Below, piece by piece: positions 21,204-30,857 of a DNA stretch of 64,000 nt. The translations under genes and the position numbers were made by a program. Position 1 is the first letter of the stretch. Every line of letters begins with the position of its first letter. The DNA is taken from positions 3,100,001 through 3,164,000 of the forward strand of contig NZ_CP028487.1 in assembly GCF_003048255.1 (NCBI RefSeq), written 5' to 3'. A model generated the notes under the pieces. It saw only the letters and a program-made list of their open reading frames with translations. It had not been told where the DNA came from and searched no databases. This stretch comes from Yersinia massiliensis. Its GTDB lineage: Bacteria > Pseudomonadota > Gammaproteobacteria > Enterobacterales > Enterobacteriaceae.

Positions 21204-21779
21204 ATGAAAAAGAAAAATATCGCTCTGATTCTCCCTCTTGCCATTATGCTTAGCGCCTGTACCAACACTGTCGATCCGGCGTTTAAGGATGTGAGTAGCC
21301 GTACAGCACCTTGTATTGAGGGCGGGCCAGATCAGGTCGCACAAAAATTCTATGATCTGCGGGTTCAGCAAATTGGCAATCGCAGTGGCCTACCGGATGA
21401 TAATCTCTCGGCCCAATTCCGCCCTTACCTCAGCCAAGGGCTGTACGACACAATCCAAACCGCCAGAAAACAGGCGGGCACTCGTAACACGACTCAAGTG
21501 AATAAAACTCAAGCTATCAACGGTGATATCTTTACCAGTATGCGTGAAGGTAGCACTCATGCCGATGTCGCCAGCGCTTCTACGATCCCCAATACCGATG
21601 CCCGAAATATTCCACTGCGGGTGAATTTGACGCATCAAACGGCCAGTGGCCAAACCGTGGCGTGGCAAGATGAAGTGTTGATGATCCGTGAAGGGACGTG
21701 CTGGGTTGTTGATGATATTCGCTTTATGGGTGTGACTGCGCCCGCCAGCAGCTTGCGCCAACTATTAGGTGATCACTAG
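21204..21779 (+). CDS. ybjP: Outer-membrane-type lipoprotein YbjP
   Basis: The 191-residue product has a lipoprotein signal peptide with lipobox LSAC (Cys20). The residue after Cys is Thr, not Asp, which favours outer-membrane sorting. The rest matches the YbjP family (DUF3828-like), of unknown function. AAGG precedes the ATG. It lies just upstream of the art region, as in E. coli. Confidence 0.9.
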   Translation: MKKKNIALILPLAIMLSACTNTVDPAFKDVSSRTAPCIEGGPDQVAQKFYDLRVQQIGNRSGLPDDNLSAQFRPYLSQGLYDTIQTARKQAGTRNTTQVNKTQAINGDIFTSMREGSTHADVASASTIPNTDARNIPLRVNLTHQTASGQTVAWQDEVLMIREGTCWVVDDIRFMGVTAPASSLRQLLGDH

Positions 21780-21863
21780 TCACACAGGACTTTTCTGGCT
21801 GCCTTATCAGGGCGATGTCTATTCGCCCTACTCATCATTAACTTCAACAAGGAAGAAGTTGCC

Positions 21864-22409
21864 ATGTCCTCTATACACTCAGCTATCAGGCTTATCGCCG
21901 TCAGCGGATTTTTTGTCGCCATCACGGCACAAGCTGCGCCTCAGTGTGGGCAAACTGCCCAACTCATTAATGCACGCTTAAGCTATATGAAAGATGTCGC
22001 GGGCTATAAAGCGCAAAATCATTTGCCCGTCGAAGATGTCGCCCAAGAAGAAAAAGTACTCGATAAAGCGCTAGCTGAAGCGGCGTCACTCGGTCTTGAC
22101 CCCGTCTCCATCAAACCTTTTATGGTGGCGCAAATCAATGCGGCAAAAGCCATTCAATACCGCTACCGCGCTGACTGGCTATCACAGCCAGAATCTGATT
22201 GGCAGCCAAAACCACTCGAGACAGTGCGAACACAAATTGGTGAGTTGAGTAGTAAAACGCTCAAGCAAATAGCCGAAGAGCTTAAAACCTGTGACAAAGC
22301 GACCTTCTCTGACAAAAACGTATTCACCAATACAATACGTCAACATCACCTACAAGCCGCTGACATAGATGTCATTTTCACAACATTCAATCTGATTAAA
22401 TTGAAATAG
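21864..22409 (+). CDS. aroQ: Exported (periplasmic) chorismate mutase, AroQ gamma class
   Basis: A cleavable signal peptide ends at about AQA-A (residue 24). The mature part is all helical and follows the AroQ-gamma (secreted) chorismate mutase pattern. NARLSYMKDVAGYK supplies Arg38 and Lys49, LPVED supplies Asp58, and AIQYRYRADW supplies Gln98. The enzyme converts chorismate to prephenate in the periplasm; its physiological purpose is unsettled, though such enzymes occur in Yersinia and Mycobacterium. Compared from memory with the M. tuberculosis enzyme, Arg72 aligns with Gln61 and Thr105 with Ala94. The SD is AGGAAG. E. coli lacks it here. Confidence 0.88.
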   Translation: MSSIHSAIRLIAVSGFFVAITAQAAPQCGQTAQLINARLSYMKDVAGYKAQNHLPVEDVAQEEKVLDKALAEAASLGLDPVSIKPFMVAQINAAKAIQYRYRADWLSQPESDWQPKPLETVRTQIGELSSKTLKQIAEELKTCDKATFSDKNVFTNTIRQHHLQAADIDVIFTTFNLIKLK

Positions 22410-22696
22410 CCGCCAGATTATTCTTGCCGAAAATGTGTACCGGTTTTCTTCCAGAAATCGGTATGCATTGATTTAAAAGTAAATTTCCATTTCGCCTATT
22501 TTTTAATCACCACTGCGGATACTCTGTCAGATTTATTCATCGCACGACAAATTCCCTTTCCGCGCAATCAAATCCAAATGTTATGCTGGTTTTTAACGCT
22601 AGCGCTGGTTATTAATAAATTTTAACGCACAAAGATTGCATAAGTATGCCGCGGAAGTTACCATTCACCGCATCATTGGCTATTCAGATTTGGCGC

Positions 22697-23425
22697 ATGA
22701 GTATTCAACTTAGCGGAATTAACTGTTACTACGGCGTACATCAGGCGCTGTTCGACATTACATTAGACTGTCCGGCAGGCGAAACCTTAGTCTTACTAGG
22801 GCCAAGTGGTGCCGGTAAAAGCTCACTTCTACGTGTGCTTAATCTGTTGGAAATGCCGCGTTCTGGCACATTACAGATAGCCGGTAATCACTTCGACTTT
22901 ACCCAAGCTCCGGGTGCAAAAGCGATTCGCGACTTGCGTCAAAATGTCGGCATGGTTTTCCAACAATATAACCTCTGGCCGCATCTTTCCGTGGTACAAA
23001 ATCTGATTGAAGCGCCTTGCCGTGTGCTTGGTCTATCAAAAGATGAAGCCATGGAAAGAGCACAAAAATTACTGACGCGTCTGCGTTTGACTGATTTTGT
23101 GGATCGCTATCCGCTGCACCTTTCTGGTGGTCAGCAACAGCGTGTCGCGATTGCTCGTGCGCTGATGATGGAGCCTCAGGTTCTGCTGTTTGATGAACCG
23201 ACTGCGGCGCTCGACCCAGAAATTACGGCGCAAATCGTTAGCATCATCCGTGAATTAGCTGGGACAGGCATTACCCAGGTTATCGTCACGCATGAAGTTG
23301 AAGTGGCCCGCAAAACAGCCAGCCGTGTGGTTTACATGGAAAACGGCCATGTGGTGGAACAAGGCGATGCCAGCCACTTTACACAACCAACAACCGAAGC
23401 TTTTGCCAGCTATCTGTCACATTGA
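22697..23425 (+). CDS. artP: Arginine ABC transporter ATP-binding protein ArtP
   Basis: ArtP is the ATPase of the periplasmic arginine uptake system. Walker A is GPSGAGKS (35-42), the signature is LSGGQQQR and Walker B is VLLFDEPT. From the ATG at 22697 the protein has 242 residues, as in E. coli, and begins [13 protein letters not shown]; the ORF extends upstream to 22646 without homology. It is the first gene of artPIQM. Confidence 0.96.
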   Translation: MSIQLSGINCYYGVHQALFDITLDCPAGETLVLLGPSGAGKSSLLRVLNLLEMPRSGTLQIAGNHFDFTQAPGAKAIRDLRQNVGMVFQQYNLWPHLSVVQNLIEAPCRVLGLSKDEAMERAQKLLTRLRLTDFVDRYPLHLSGGQQQRVAIARALMMEPQVLLFDEPTAALDPEITAQIVSIIRELAGTGITQVIVTHEVEVARKTASRVVYMENGHVVEQGDASHFTQPTTEAFASYLSH

Positions 23426-23445
23426 TATCTATTTGGGAATTTGCG

Positions 23446-24177
23446 ATGAAAAAATTAATAATTGCTGCAGTCCTTGCCAGTATCAGTCTTTCTGCTTCTG
23501 CTGCTGAAACCATCCGTTTCGCTGCTGAAGCCACTTATCCGCCATTCGAATTTATCGATGCTAATAATAAAATGCAGGGCTTTGATATCGATCTGGCTAA
23601 TGCGCTGTGTAAAGAGATGCAGGCTGACTGTACCTTTACCAATCAGGCCTTTGACAGCTTGATCCCCAGCCTCAAATTTAAACGTTTTGATGCCGTTATC
23701 TCAGGCATGGACATCACCCCTGAGCGCTTAAAACAAGTGGCATTTACTCAGCCTTACTACGATAACTCTGCGTTGTTTATCGCTGAGAAAGGGAAAGTTG
23801 CTGATTTAGCAGCCCTGAAAGGCAAACGTGTTGGGATGCAAAACGGCTCCACTCATCAAAAATACCTGATGGAAAAACACCCTGAAATCACTGCCGTACC
23901 TTATGACAGCTATCAGAATGCGATTCTTGATCTGAAAAATGGCCGTCTGGACGCAGTATTTGGTGATACTGCGGTAGTGAATGAATGGCTGAAGCAGAAT
24001 GACCAATTGGCTGCCGTCGGGGATAAAGTGACTGATGCTGACTATTTCGGCACAGGCCTAGGTATCGCCGTTCGTCAGAACAATACCGAGTTACAGGGTA
24101 AGTTAGATGCTGCACTGGCGAAAATTAAAGCAGATGGCACCTATCAGACCATTTATAAAAAATGGTTCCAGCAGTAA
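23446..24177 (+). CDS. artI: Arginine ABC transporter periplasmic binding protein ArtI
   Basis: This is a 243-residue solute-binding protein with a signal peptide ending at SASA-A. The family-3 core contains PPFEFIDANNKMQGFDIDLA and the later GRLDAVFGDTAVV. The start is the ATG at 23446 (MKKLIIAAVL). It is highly similar to ArtJ at 25899 and differs mostly in surface residues, so the two are clear duplicates. It lies between artP and artQ. Confidence 0.96.
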   Translation: MKKLIIAAVLASISLSASAAETIRFAAEATYPPFEFIDANNKMQGFDIDLANALCKEMQADCTFTNQAFDSLIPSLKFKRFDAVISGMDITPERLKQVAFTQPYYDNSALFIAEKGKVADLAALKGKRVGMQNGSTHQKYLMEKHPEITAVPYDSYQNAILDLKNGRLDAVFGDTAVVNEWLKQNDQLAAVGDKVTDADYFGTGLGIAVRQNNTELQGKLDAALAKIKADGTYQTIYKKWFQQ

Positions 24178-24188
24178 TTTAAACACCC

Positions 24189-24905
24189 ATGAATGAATTT
24201 CAACCTTTAGCAAGCGCCGCCGGTATGACCGTCGGCCTTGCCGTTTGTGCATTGGCCCTCGGTCTGGTTCTGGCGATGTTGTTTGCCGTCTGTGAATCAT
24301 CACGTATCAAAGTGGTCAGTTATCTGACGACGGGCTGGGTCACCATCTTACGCGGACTACCAGAGATTCTGGTGGTCCTGTTTATCTATTTTGGCTCTTC
24401 ACAATTGCTGATGATGCTGTCGGATGGCTTTACCCTAAATCTTTATCTGTTTGAGTTGCCGATTAAGCTCAGCATTGATGATTTCGAGGTTAGCCCGTTC
24501 CTGTGCGGTGTCATCGCCCTCGCCCTGCTCTATTCGGCTTATGCGTCGCAAACCTTACGCGGTGCACTGAAAGCAGTCCCCATTGGGCAATGGGAGTCTG
24601 GGCAAGCATTGGGTTTGAGTCAGGCAGCCATTTTCTTCCGCTTGATTATGCCGCAAATGTGGCGTCACGCATTGCCCGGCCTAGGTAACCAATGGCTGGT
24701 ACTGCTCAAAGATACGGCATTGGTGTCACTGATCAGCGTCAATGACTTGATGCTGCAAACCAAAAGCATTGCGACCCGCACTCAAGAACCTTTCACTTGG
24801 TACATGATTGCGGCGGCGATTTATCTGGTCGTCACCCTGCTGAGCCAATACGTTCTCAAATGGATTGAACTCCGTACCACCCGCTTTGAACGGAGCCCAT
24901 CCTAA
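24189..24905 (+). CDS. artQ: Arginine ABC transporter permease ArtQ
   Basis: This inner-membrane permease of the HisM/HisQ type has 238 residues. The cytoplasmic coupling loop reads [20 protein letters not shown], the EAA motif of amino-acid permeases. It follows artI by 11 bp, and its TAA overlaps the artM ATG (TAATG), so the two permeases are translationally coupled and should pair as a heterodimer. Confidence 0.96.
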   Translation: MNEFQPLASAAGMTVGLAVCALALGLVLAMLFAVCESSRIKVVSYLTTGWVTILRGLPEILVVLFIYFGSSQLLMMLSDGFTLNLYLFELPIKLSIDDFEVSPFLCGVIALALLYSAYASQTLRGALKAVPIGQWESGQALGLSQAAIFFRLIMPQMWRHALPGLGNQWLVLLKDTALVSLISVNDLMLQTKSIATRTQEPFTWYMIAAAIYLVVTLLSQYVLKWIELRTTRFERSPS

Positions 24906-25573
24906 TGTTGGAATTCTTACCCGAGATTTTAAAAGGGCTGCACACCAGCCTAACATTGACGATTGCTTCATTAATTGTGGCCTTGGTGTTATCGGTGCTG
25001 TTTACCATCGTCTTAACACTGAAAACCCCGATTATGACCTCGTTGGTCAAAATCTATATCACGCTGTTCACGGGCACCCCGCTGCTAGTGCAGATCTTTT
25101 TGATTTATTACGGCCCAGGGCAATTTCCGGCTATCCGTGAATACCCATGGTTATGGAGCCTGCTGTCACAACCATGGCTATGTGCCATGATTGCGTTGGC
25201 ATTGAACAGCGCGGCCTATACAACTCAACTGTTCTATGGTGCTGTTCGGGCGATTCCTTCAGGTCAGTGGCAATCCTGCGAAGCGTTGGGGATGTCCAAG
25301 GCTCAGTCGTTACGCATTCTGCTGCCCTTTGCCTTTAAGCGCGCATTGTCATCCTACTCCAACGAAGTGGTTCTGGTGTTCAAAAGCACCTCATTGGCTT
25401 ATACCATCACATTGATGGAAGTCATGGGTTATAGCCAGTTGATGTATGGGCGTACTTATGACGTGATGGTCTTTGGTGCCGCTGGCATCGTGTATCTGTG
25501 CGTGAATGGGCTGCTGACGCTGTTGATGCGTTTGGTGGAACGCAGAGCGCTTGCTTTTGAACGGCGTAATTAA
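24905..25573 (+). CDS. artM: Arginine ABC transporter permease ArtM
   Basis: This is the second permease subunit, 222 residues, with several membrane spans and the EAA loop AVRAIPSGQWQSCEALGMSKAQ. It is the last gene of artPIQM and is followed by a strong terminator 23 bp downstream. Arginine uptake across the inner membrane needs ArtP, Q and M together with ArtI or ArtJ. Confidence 0.96.
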   Translation: MLEFLPEILKGLHTSLTLTIASLIVALVLSVLFTIVLTLKTPIMTSLVKIYITLFTGTPLLVQIFLIYYGPGQFPAIREYPWLWSLLSQPWLCAMIALALNSAAYTTQLFYGAVRAIPSGQWQSCEALGMSKAQSLRILLPFAFKRALSSYSNEVVLVFKSTSLAYTITLMEVMGYSQLMYGRTYDVMVFGAAGIVYLCVNGLLTLLMRLVERRALAFERRN

Positions 25574-25595
25574 CGCGAATAAATCTTCTCTTGGT

Positions 25596-25636
25596 AAAAG
25601 GCGCGCTTGGGCAAAAATACCCAAGCGCGCCTTTTG
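25596..25636 (+). terminator. Intrinsic terminator of the artPIQM operon
   Basis: A 16-bp perfect stem (25596-25611 with 25620-25635) has an 8-nt A-rich loop, and its right arm ends in TTTT. It separates artPIQM from artJ, which therefore needs its own promoter. Confidence 0.9.
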
Positions 25637-25763
25637 GCTTAGAAGAGGAACACAAAATCACCACCGAATGAATATCAACCACAATGAGATCCGATCTAAA
25701 TTCAACTCCCTCCGACTCTTCACTTCCTTCGAAAATAAAAACTAAATTTTTAATCACATTACT

Positions 25764-25777
25764 TGCATATAAATTCA
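25764..25777 (+). promoter_or_regulatory. ARG-box-like site upstream of artJ
   Basis: TGCATATAAATTCA matches nine of ten conserved arm positions of the ArgR half-site pair TGAAT-N4-ATTCA. It lies about 120 bp upstream of artJ. E. coli artJ is repressed by ArgR with arginine. A second, in-phase box is not convincing here. Confidence 0.55.
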
Positions 25778-25898
25778 TATAGTGGCAATGTAATCCACAT
25801 CATTCATCCGAATATATTGCGATGAACAATGACTAGTCATAATAAAATCAATAACTAATAAATAATTCATTATAAAAAATTCAGACAGGAGTTTAAGC

Positions 25899-26630
25899 AT
25901 GAAAAAGTTACTATTGGCAACAATCTTGAGTGGCATGGTTTTCAGCGCAACCGCAGCAGAAACCATCCGTTTTGCAGCTTCAGCTACCTACCCACCATTT
26001 GAATCAATGGATGCCAATAACGAGATCGTCGGCTTCGATATGGATTTGGCAAAAGCATTATGTAAGCAGATGGAAGCCAACTGTACCTTCACCAATCAAG
26101 CCTTCGATAGCCTGATCCCAGCGCTTAAATTCAAACGTTATGACGCTGTTATCTCCGGCATGGACATTACGCCAGAGCGTAGCAAGCAAGTGGCATTCAC
26201 TCAGCCTTACTATGCTAACTCCGCTATCGTGATCGCCCCCAAAGGCAAATTTAGCTCGTTTGCTGATCTGAAAGGGAAGAAGATCGGGATGGAAAACGGC
26301 ACCACGCATCAGAAATATTTGCAGGATAAGCATCCTGAAATCCAAACTGTGGCTTATGACAGCTACCAGAATGCCATTATTGACCTGAAGAATGGCCGTA
26401 TTGATGGGGTGTTTGGTGATACTGCAGTGGTGAATGAGTGGTTAAAAACCAATCCTAATTTGGCCTCAGTTGGCGAGCATGTGACTGATCCACAATACTT
26501 TGGCACTGGCTTGGGGATTGCTGTACGCCCAGATAATACCGTGCTGCTAGAAAAACTGAATAAAGCGATTGATGCCGTTAAAGCTGACGGTACCTATAAG
26601 GCCATTAACGATAAGTGGTTCCCGCAATAA
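25899..26630 (+). CDS. artJ: Arginine ABC transporter periplasmic binding protein ArtJ
   Basis: This is a 243-residue arginine-binding protein with a signal peptide ending near TAA-AE. It is a close paralogue of ArtI, sharing blocks such as CTFTNQAFDSLIP and SGMDITPER. It sits alone downstream of the artPIQM terminator with a good AGGAG, its own ARG-box-like operator and an AT-rich promoter. E. coli ArtJ is the high-affinity L-arginine binder. Confidence 0.96.
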   Translation: MKKLLLATILSGMVFSATAAETIRFAASATYPPFESMDANNEIVGFDMDLAKALCKQMEANCTFTNQAFDSLIPALKFKRYDAVISGMDITPERSKQVAFTQPYYANSAIVIAPKGKFSSFADLKGKKIGMENGTTHQKYLQDKHPEIQTVAYDSYQNAIIDLKNGRIDGVFGDTAVVNEWLKTNPNLASVGEHVTDPQYFGTGLGIAVRPDNTVLLEKLNKAIDAVKADGTYKAINDKWFPQ

Positions 26631-26639
26631 TAATCTTTA

Positions 26640-27118
26640 TCTTTGCGTTGCAGGTTAGCGGCAATTGAGCTCATCCCGATGAGCATACATCAGTATGTGA
26701 TTCGGGTGCGTGAAAGCAGCCAACAACCCTGTGGCTTCAAGAAAAAAATATACCCAAAGTCATTGGAGTCACAGGTAGGCGGCAATTGAACTCATCCCGA
26801 TGAGCATACATCAGTATGTGATTCGGGTGCGTGAAAGCAGCCAACAACCCTGTGGCTTCAAGAAAAAAATATACCCAAAGTCATTGGAGTCACAGGTAGG
26901 CGGCAATTGAACACATCCCGATGAGCATACATCAGTATGTGATTCGGGTGCGTGAAAGCAGCCAACAACCCTGTGGCTTCAAGAAAAAAATATACCCAAA
27001 GTCATTGGAGTCACAGGTAGGCGGCAATTGAACACATCCCGATGAGCATACATCAGTATGTGATTCGGGTGCGTGAAAGCAGCCAACAACCCTGTGGCTT
27101 CAAGGACGAAGGGTAAGC
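26640..27118. repeat. Four tandem ERIC (IRU) elements
   Basis: Four near-identical units repeat with a period of exactly 121 bp; the marker CATCCCGATGAGCATACATC begins at 26672, 26793, 26914 and 27035. The core palindrome GCATACATCAGTATGTGATT and the following GTGCGTGAAAGCAGCC match the enterobacterial repetitive intergenic consensus. The first unit has a degenerate left end. Units 1-2 have GAGCTC or GAACTC where units 3-4 have GAACAC, which suggests stepwise duplication. The array fills the artJ-rlmC gap and runs over the rlmC stop codon. Confidence 0.93.
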
Positions 27119-28230
27119 AGGGCTAAAGCTTCATAATGTGCCGTATGCGCAAACATATCAAACAACTGCACCCGCTCAATACGATATGCCGCTAACCTGC
27201 TAATATCCTTCGCCATTGTCTCTGCGTTACAGCTTGAATAGAGAATATATTCAGGTGCCATCTGAGCCAGATAATCACACAGCTCTGTTCCAATTCCGCG
27301 CCGTGGCGGGTTCACCAATACCAATTGCGGCACTTGCGCTTCTGCGGTAGCGAAGCGAGTGGAATCAAGCGCAGCAAAACTTACGTTTTTTAACCCTAAC
27401 AGATCTGCTGACTGACGCGCGCAGGCAATGGCTTCAGCGCTAATTTCAATTCCTGTGAGTTTTGTCTGCGGCCCCGCGCAGTGCAAACCAAAACCGCCAA
27501 CGCCACAGAATAGATCCCACATACTATCGATATTTAACTCACGCACCCACTGGCGAGCAGTGGCATAGAGTGAAGCTGCAACCTGCGGATTTGTCTGGAA
27601 AAAGCTTTGCGGGCGGATAAACAGTGGCACCTGATTAAACTGCTCCGGCAATGCCTGCTGCTCAGTCAAAGGGATCTCTTTCTCCCCTTCCAAAATCGCC
27701 ATATGCACCGGCTGAATATTGGCCGAGATAACCGCCAATTGAGGCAACTGCTGTTGTAACCAGGGTAACGCCGCCTGTAATTGCGCCAATTTAGTTTCCG
27801 AACGCAAAACAAAACGCAGCATCAACTCACCACTATGCGTACTTTCAGTCAGTAACAGGAATTTAAGCTCACCACGCTTACGGGCAACGTTGTATGGCGT
27901 TAAACCTGCACGGGCAATAAAGGTTTTAAGGAGGGCAAAAACGGGCGCAAAACTGGCCGGATAAAGCGGACAGTCACATAAATCCACAGGCGTGCCGTCA
28001 CGATGTAACATCCCTAATAACGGACGCTCGACACTGCCACTGACCACCATTTTTGCTTTATTTCGAAAAGCGCTTTCCTGCCCGAAAACTGGCGTTAACC
28101 ACTGTGCCACTGAATGCCCAGAGAGCAAATTTTCTAAATGATGTTGTTTGTCAGCCAGTTGTTGTGGATAAGGCTTATCCAACCACTGACAGGAACGACA
28201 GCGACCTGCCGCATACTGAGCGCAATGCAT
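27100..28230 (-). CDS. rlmC: 23S rRNA (uracil(747)-C(5))-methyltransferase RlmC
   Basis: RlmC methylates U747 of 23S rRNA with SAM. It belongs to the RumA/RumB/TrmA family with a [4Fe-4S] cluster; cysteines lie at C3, C11 and C14 ([14 protein letters not shown]) and in DLCDCPLYP. The SAM motif is [10 protein letters not shown], and the nucleophile region is [13 protein letters not shown] choose the ATG at 28230 (376 residues, E. coli 375); an in-frame GTG at 28305 would add 25 residues. The last codons and TGA lie in the end of an ERIC element. Confidence 0.95.
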   Translation of the reverse strand: MHCAQYAAGRCRSCQWLDKPYPQQLADKQHHLENLLSGHSVAQWLTPVFGQESAFRNKAKMVVSGSVERPLLGMLHRDGTPVDLCDCPLYPASFAPVFALLKTFIARAGLTPYNVARKRGELKFLLLTESTHSGELMLRFVLRSETKLAQLQAALPWLQQQLPQLAVISANIQPVHMAILEGEKEIPLTEQQALPEQFNQVPLFIRPQSFFQTNPQVAASLYATARQWVRELNIDSMWDLFCGVGGFGLHCAGPQTKLTGIEISAEAIACARQSADLLGLKNVSFAALDSTRFATAEAQVPQLVLVNPPRRGIGTELCDYLAQMAPEYILYSSCNAETMAKDISRLAAYRIERVQLFDMFAHTAHYEALALLTLRP

Positions 28231-28322
28231 TAATAATTGACCGTTATAGACTGAGACATTAAAGAATTCGTAGCCGAAGCTGTTGCTGGAGGCGAATTGT
28301 AGCACTGTGTCAGGCTAAACAC

Positions 28323-28793
28323 TCATTTTGAGTGGCCAAAATAGCGATGCCAAGGAAAGAATAACAAACCGATAATCACCACATCAGGGATTTTCTGCAT
28401 CAGTAGGCTATGAAGGATTTCCGCATTGCTATCACCTTCAATACGAAAAACATCTAATAGTAGCCAATCAAATGAGACTACCAACAGATAGATAATGACG
28501 AGTATCTGGCAAAACAGGTAGCACCAGCGCGCCCAGTTCTGCCGACGACAGACCCCGACACCACAGGCAATTTCCAGCAGAAGTAAGAAAATACTCATTA
28601 CTAGGATAAAACTGGAATCCCAGCTTTGTAGGCTTTCATTAATAAACGCACCGATGCCCCCCCATCCCAATTCTGCCACAAGGAGCAATAGGCCAACAAA
28701 ATGGGTCGCAATGATAGCGGTGCCGGCAATCAGAACCGGAACAGGTGTCGTTGCTGAAGACGAAAAAGCTGAGGATGAAAATAATGCTCTCAT
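28323..28793 (-). CDS. ybjO: Inner-membrane protein YbjO (DUF2593)
   Basis: This 156-residue protein has about four hydrophobic segments and a short charged C-terminus ending FFPWHRYFGHSK. It matches YbjO (DUF2593) in sequence and in position between rlmC and potI. Function is unknown. It is transcribed with the same polarity as the pot operon. Confidence 0.87.
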   Translation of the reverse strand: MRALFSSSAFSSSATTPVPVLIAGTAIIATHFVGLLLLVAELGWGGIGAFINESLQSWDSSFILVMSIFLLLLEIACGVGVCRRQNWARWCYLFCQILVIIYLLVVSFDWLLLDVFRIEGDSNAEILHSLLMQKIPDVVIIGLLFFPWHRYFGHSK

Positions 28794-28944
28794 ATTGGCC
28801 TATCTATCCCCCGTTCGGTTCCCTACAACTCAATGTTATCCTTCACAATAATGCCGCTCAAGGCGGCGTTAAAGTAAAAGAAAGACTAACAGTTTTAAGG
28901 GCTATCAGCTATTAATTAACGGTATCAACTATTCATAAGCCCTA

Positions 28945-29790
28945 TCAACTGCGAGCTGCTTTGCGTAACTCCCGCAACCGCTGTTTTTCTGAGCGAGACA
29001 TAAACCACCATGCGATTAAACCGATGATGCCCACCACCAGCAGAATCAGTGTTGCCAGCGCATTGATTTCTGGATTCACCCCCATCCTCACGCTAGAGAA
29101 CACTAACATCGGCAATGTGGTCGCACCTGGCCCAGCCACAAAACTGGCAATCACTAAATCGTCCAACGATAAGGTAAAGGCCAATAGCCAGCCTGAAATT
29201 AACGCAGGGGCAATCATAGGGACGGTAATCACAAAGAACACTTTCAGCGGTGTCGCCCCCAGATCCATTGCCGCCTCTTCAATAGAACGGTCAAGTTCAC
29301 GTAAGCGCGAGCTGATGACGACAGTCACATAAGCGGTACAAAAGGTCACGTGCGCCAGCCAAATGGTGAACATGCCACGTTCTGCGGGCCAACCGATGGC
29401 ATGCCCCATGGCGACAAACAGTAACAATAGTGACAAGCCAGTAATGACATCGGGCATCACTAAGGGCGCGGTCAGCATAAATGCAAACCCCGTCGAACCA
29501 CGAAAACGCCCGAAGCGCACCATCACTACGGCGGCGATGGTTCCAAGTACCACCGCCATGGTGGCGGAGGCCGACGCGATAGTCAGACTCAATCCTACGG
29601 CTGATATCATTGCTGAATCATTAAATAATTCGATATACCAACGAGTCGACCACCCCGCCCATACCGTGACCAGCTTTGAACTGTTAAATGAGTAGATAAC
29701 CAGCATCAACATTGGTGCATACAGGAAAGTATAAGCAACAACTAAGATCACTCGACGCCAGACTGAACGCACTTCCGGTAGGTTGTTCAC
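28945..29790 (-). CDS. potI: Putrescine ABC transporter permease PotI
   Basis: This is an inner-membrane permease of the PotFGHI putrescine uptake system, 281 residues with six predicted spans. The EAA coupling loop reads EEAAMDLGATPLKVFFVITVPMI. It starts at a GTG that overlaps the potH stop by 4 bp (GTGA), so translation is coupled. It is the last gene of the operon. Confidence 0.96.
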   Translation of the reverse strand: MNNLPEVRSVWRRVILVVAYTFLYAPMLMLVIYSFNSSKLVTVWAGWSTRWYIELFNDSAMISAVGLSLTIASASATMAVVLGTIAAVVMVRFGRFRGSTGFAFMLTAPLVMPDVITGLSLLLLFVAMGHAIGWPAERGMFTIWLAHVTFCTAYVTVVISSRLRELDRSIEEAAMDLGATPLKVFFVITVPMIAPALISGWLLAFTLSLDDLVIASFVAGPGATTLPMLVFSSVRMGVNPEINALATLILLVVGIIGLIAWWFMSRSEKQRLRELRKAARS

Positions 29791-30752
29791 GACGCGCCTC
29801 CTATCTGTTTATTCTGGTGTTTATGGAACCAGAGTATCGGCACAATCAGTAAGACCAACATCACCGTTGCCACGGCTGAAGCCACCGGCCAGTCACGGTT
29901 ATTGAAGAATTCCTGCCATAATATTCGACCAATCATGATGCTATCTGGCCCACCAAGTAGCTCAGGGATAACAAATTCCCCTACCGCCGGAATAAAGACC
30001 AGCATGGAACCTGCGACGATACCCCCTTTGGTCAGAGGCATGATAACGCTGATGAAAGTTTTAAGTGGCTTGGCACCAAGATCAGATGCAGCTTCTACTA
30101 GTGAATAATCCAATCGAGTTAATGCGGTGTAGATCGGCAGCACCATGAAAGGCAAATAGGAATACACTACGCCAATATAGACCGCCAGATTAGTGTGCAA
30201 AATGATCAGCGGTTGATCGATAATCCCCGTCCACATCAGGAAGTTATTCAATATGCCGTTATTTTTGAGTATCCCTATCCAGGCATAGACCCGAATCAGG
30301 AATGATGTCCATGACGGTAGAATAACCAGCAGCAATAAAATATTGCGTGTCGATGATTTACTGTGAGCAATAGCCCAAGCCAGCGGATAACCGATAATAA
30401 GGCAACACAGCGTTGAGACAGCCGCCACTTGTAACGATTGCAAATAAGCATCGATATACAGTGGTTCTTCAAGGAGCAGGAGATAATTACCCAGATTTAG
30501 CGAGATATCCAACTTACCATCAAGCCAAGTCACTAAATTGGTATAAGGCGGCACCGCGCGGGCCATCTCGGCCAAACTGATTTTAAACACAATCAGGAAT
30601 GGCAACATAAACAGCAGGAATAGCCATAAATATGGTATAGCAATAACCAGCTTACGGCCATGTGCCATCTGGAAGCGTTGTATCAGCGCCTTAATTTGCC
30701 CTACCGCACGGGTCGGTGGCTCTTCGGTGCCATGAGTGGATTTTGGTATCAC
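29787..30752 (-). CDS. potH: Putrescine ABC transporter permease PotH
   Basis: This is the partner permease, 321 residues, with the EAA loop VEAASDLGAKPLKTFISVIMPL and a charged cytoplasmic N-terminus of about 35 residues before the first span. It starts with GTG, preceded by GGGGAG. It lies 91 bp after potG. Confidence 0.96.
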   Translation of the reverse strand: MIPKSTHGTEEPPTRAVGQIKALIQRFQMAHGRKLVIAIPYLWLFLLFMLPFLIVFKISLAEMARAVPPYTNLVTWLDGKLDISLNLGNYLLLLEEPLYIDAYLQSLQVAAVSTLCCLIIGYPLAWAIAHSKSSTRNILLLLVILPSWTSFLIRVYAWIGILKNNGILNNFLMWTGIIDQPLIILHTNLAVYIGVVYSYLPFMVLPIYTALTRLDYSLVEAASDLGAKPLKTFISVIMPLTKGGIVAGSMLVFIPAVGEFVIPELLGGPDSIMIGRILWQEFFNNRDWPVASAVATVMLVLLIVPILWFHKHQNKQIGGAS

Positions 30753-30823
30753 AATATTGAGCTCCCCAAGGCTATTGAGCTTTTTAAAACGATCTGTTTT
30801 TTAAAGCCCATCAGCGACTTAAA

Positions 30824-30857
30824 CCATTAGCTATTTAGCACCATTAGCTATTTAAGA
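30824..30857. repeat. Two tandem 17-bp repeats at the potG 3' end
   Basis: CCATTAGCTATTTAGCA (30824) is followed directly by CCATTAGCTATTTAAGA (30841). The second copy contains the potG stop codon and encodes its last residues, so the duplication spans the gene boundary. Confidence 0.8.

Noticed and set aside
25778..25800. Second ARG box next to the one before artJ
   Set aside because: Only about half of the arm positions match and the spacing from the first box is not the usual 21 bp.
26640..27118. CRISPR array
   Set aside because: The 121-bp units are directly contiguous and match ERIC; there are no variable spacers.
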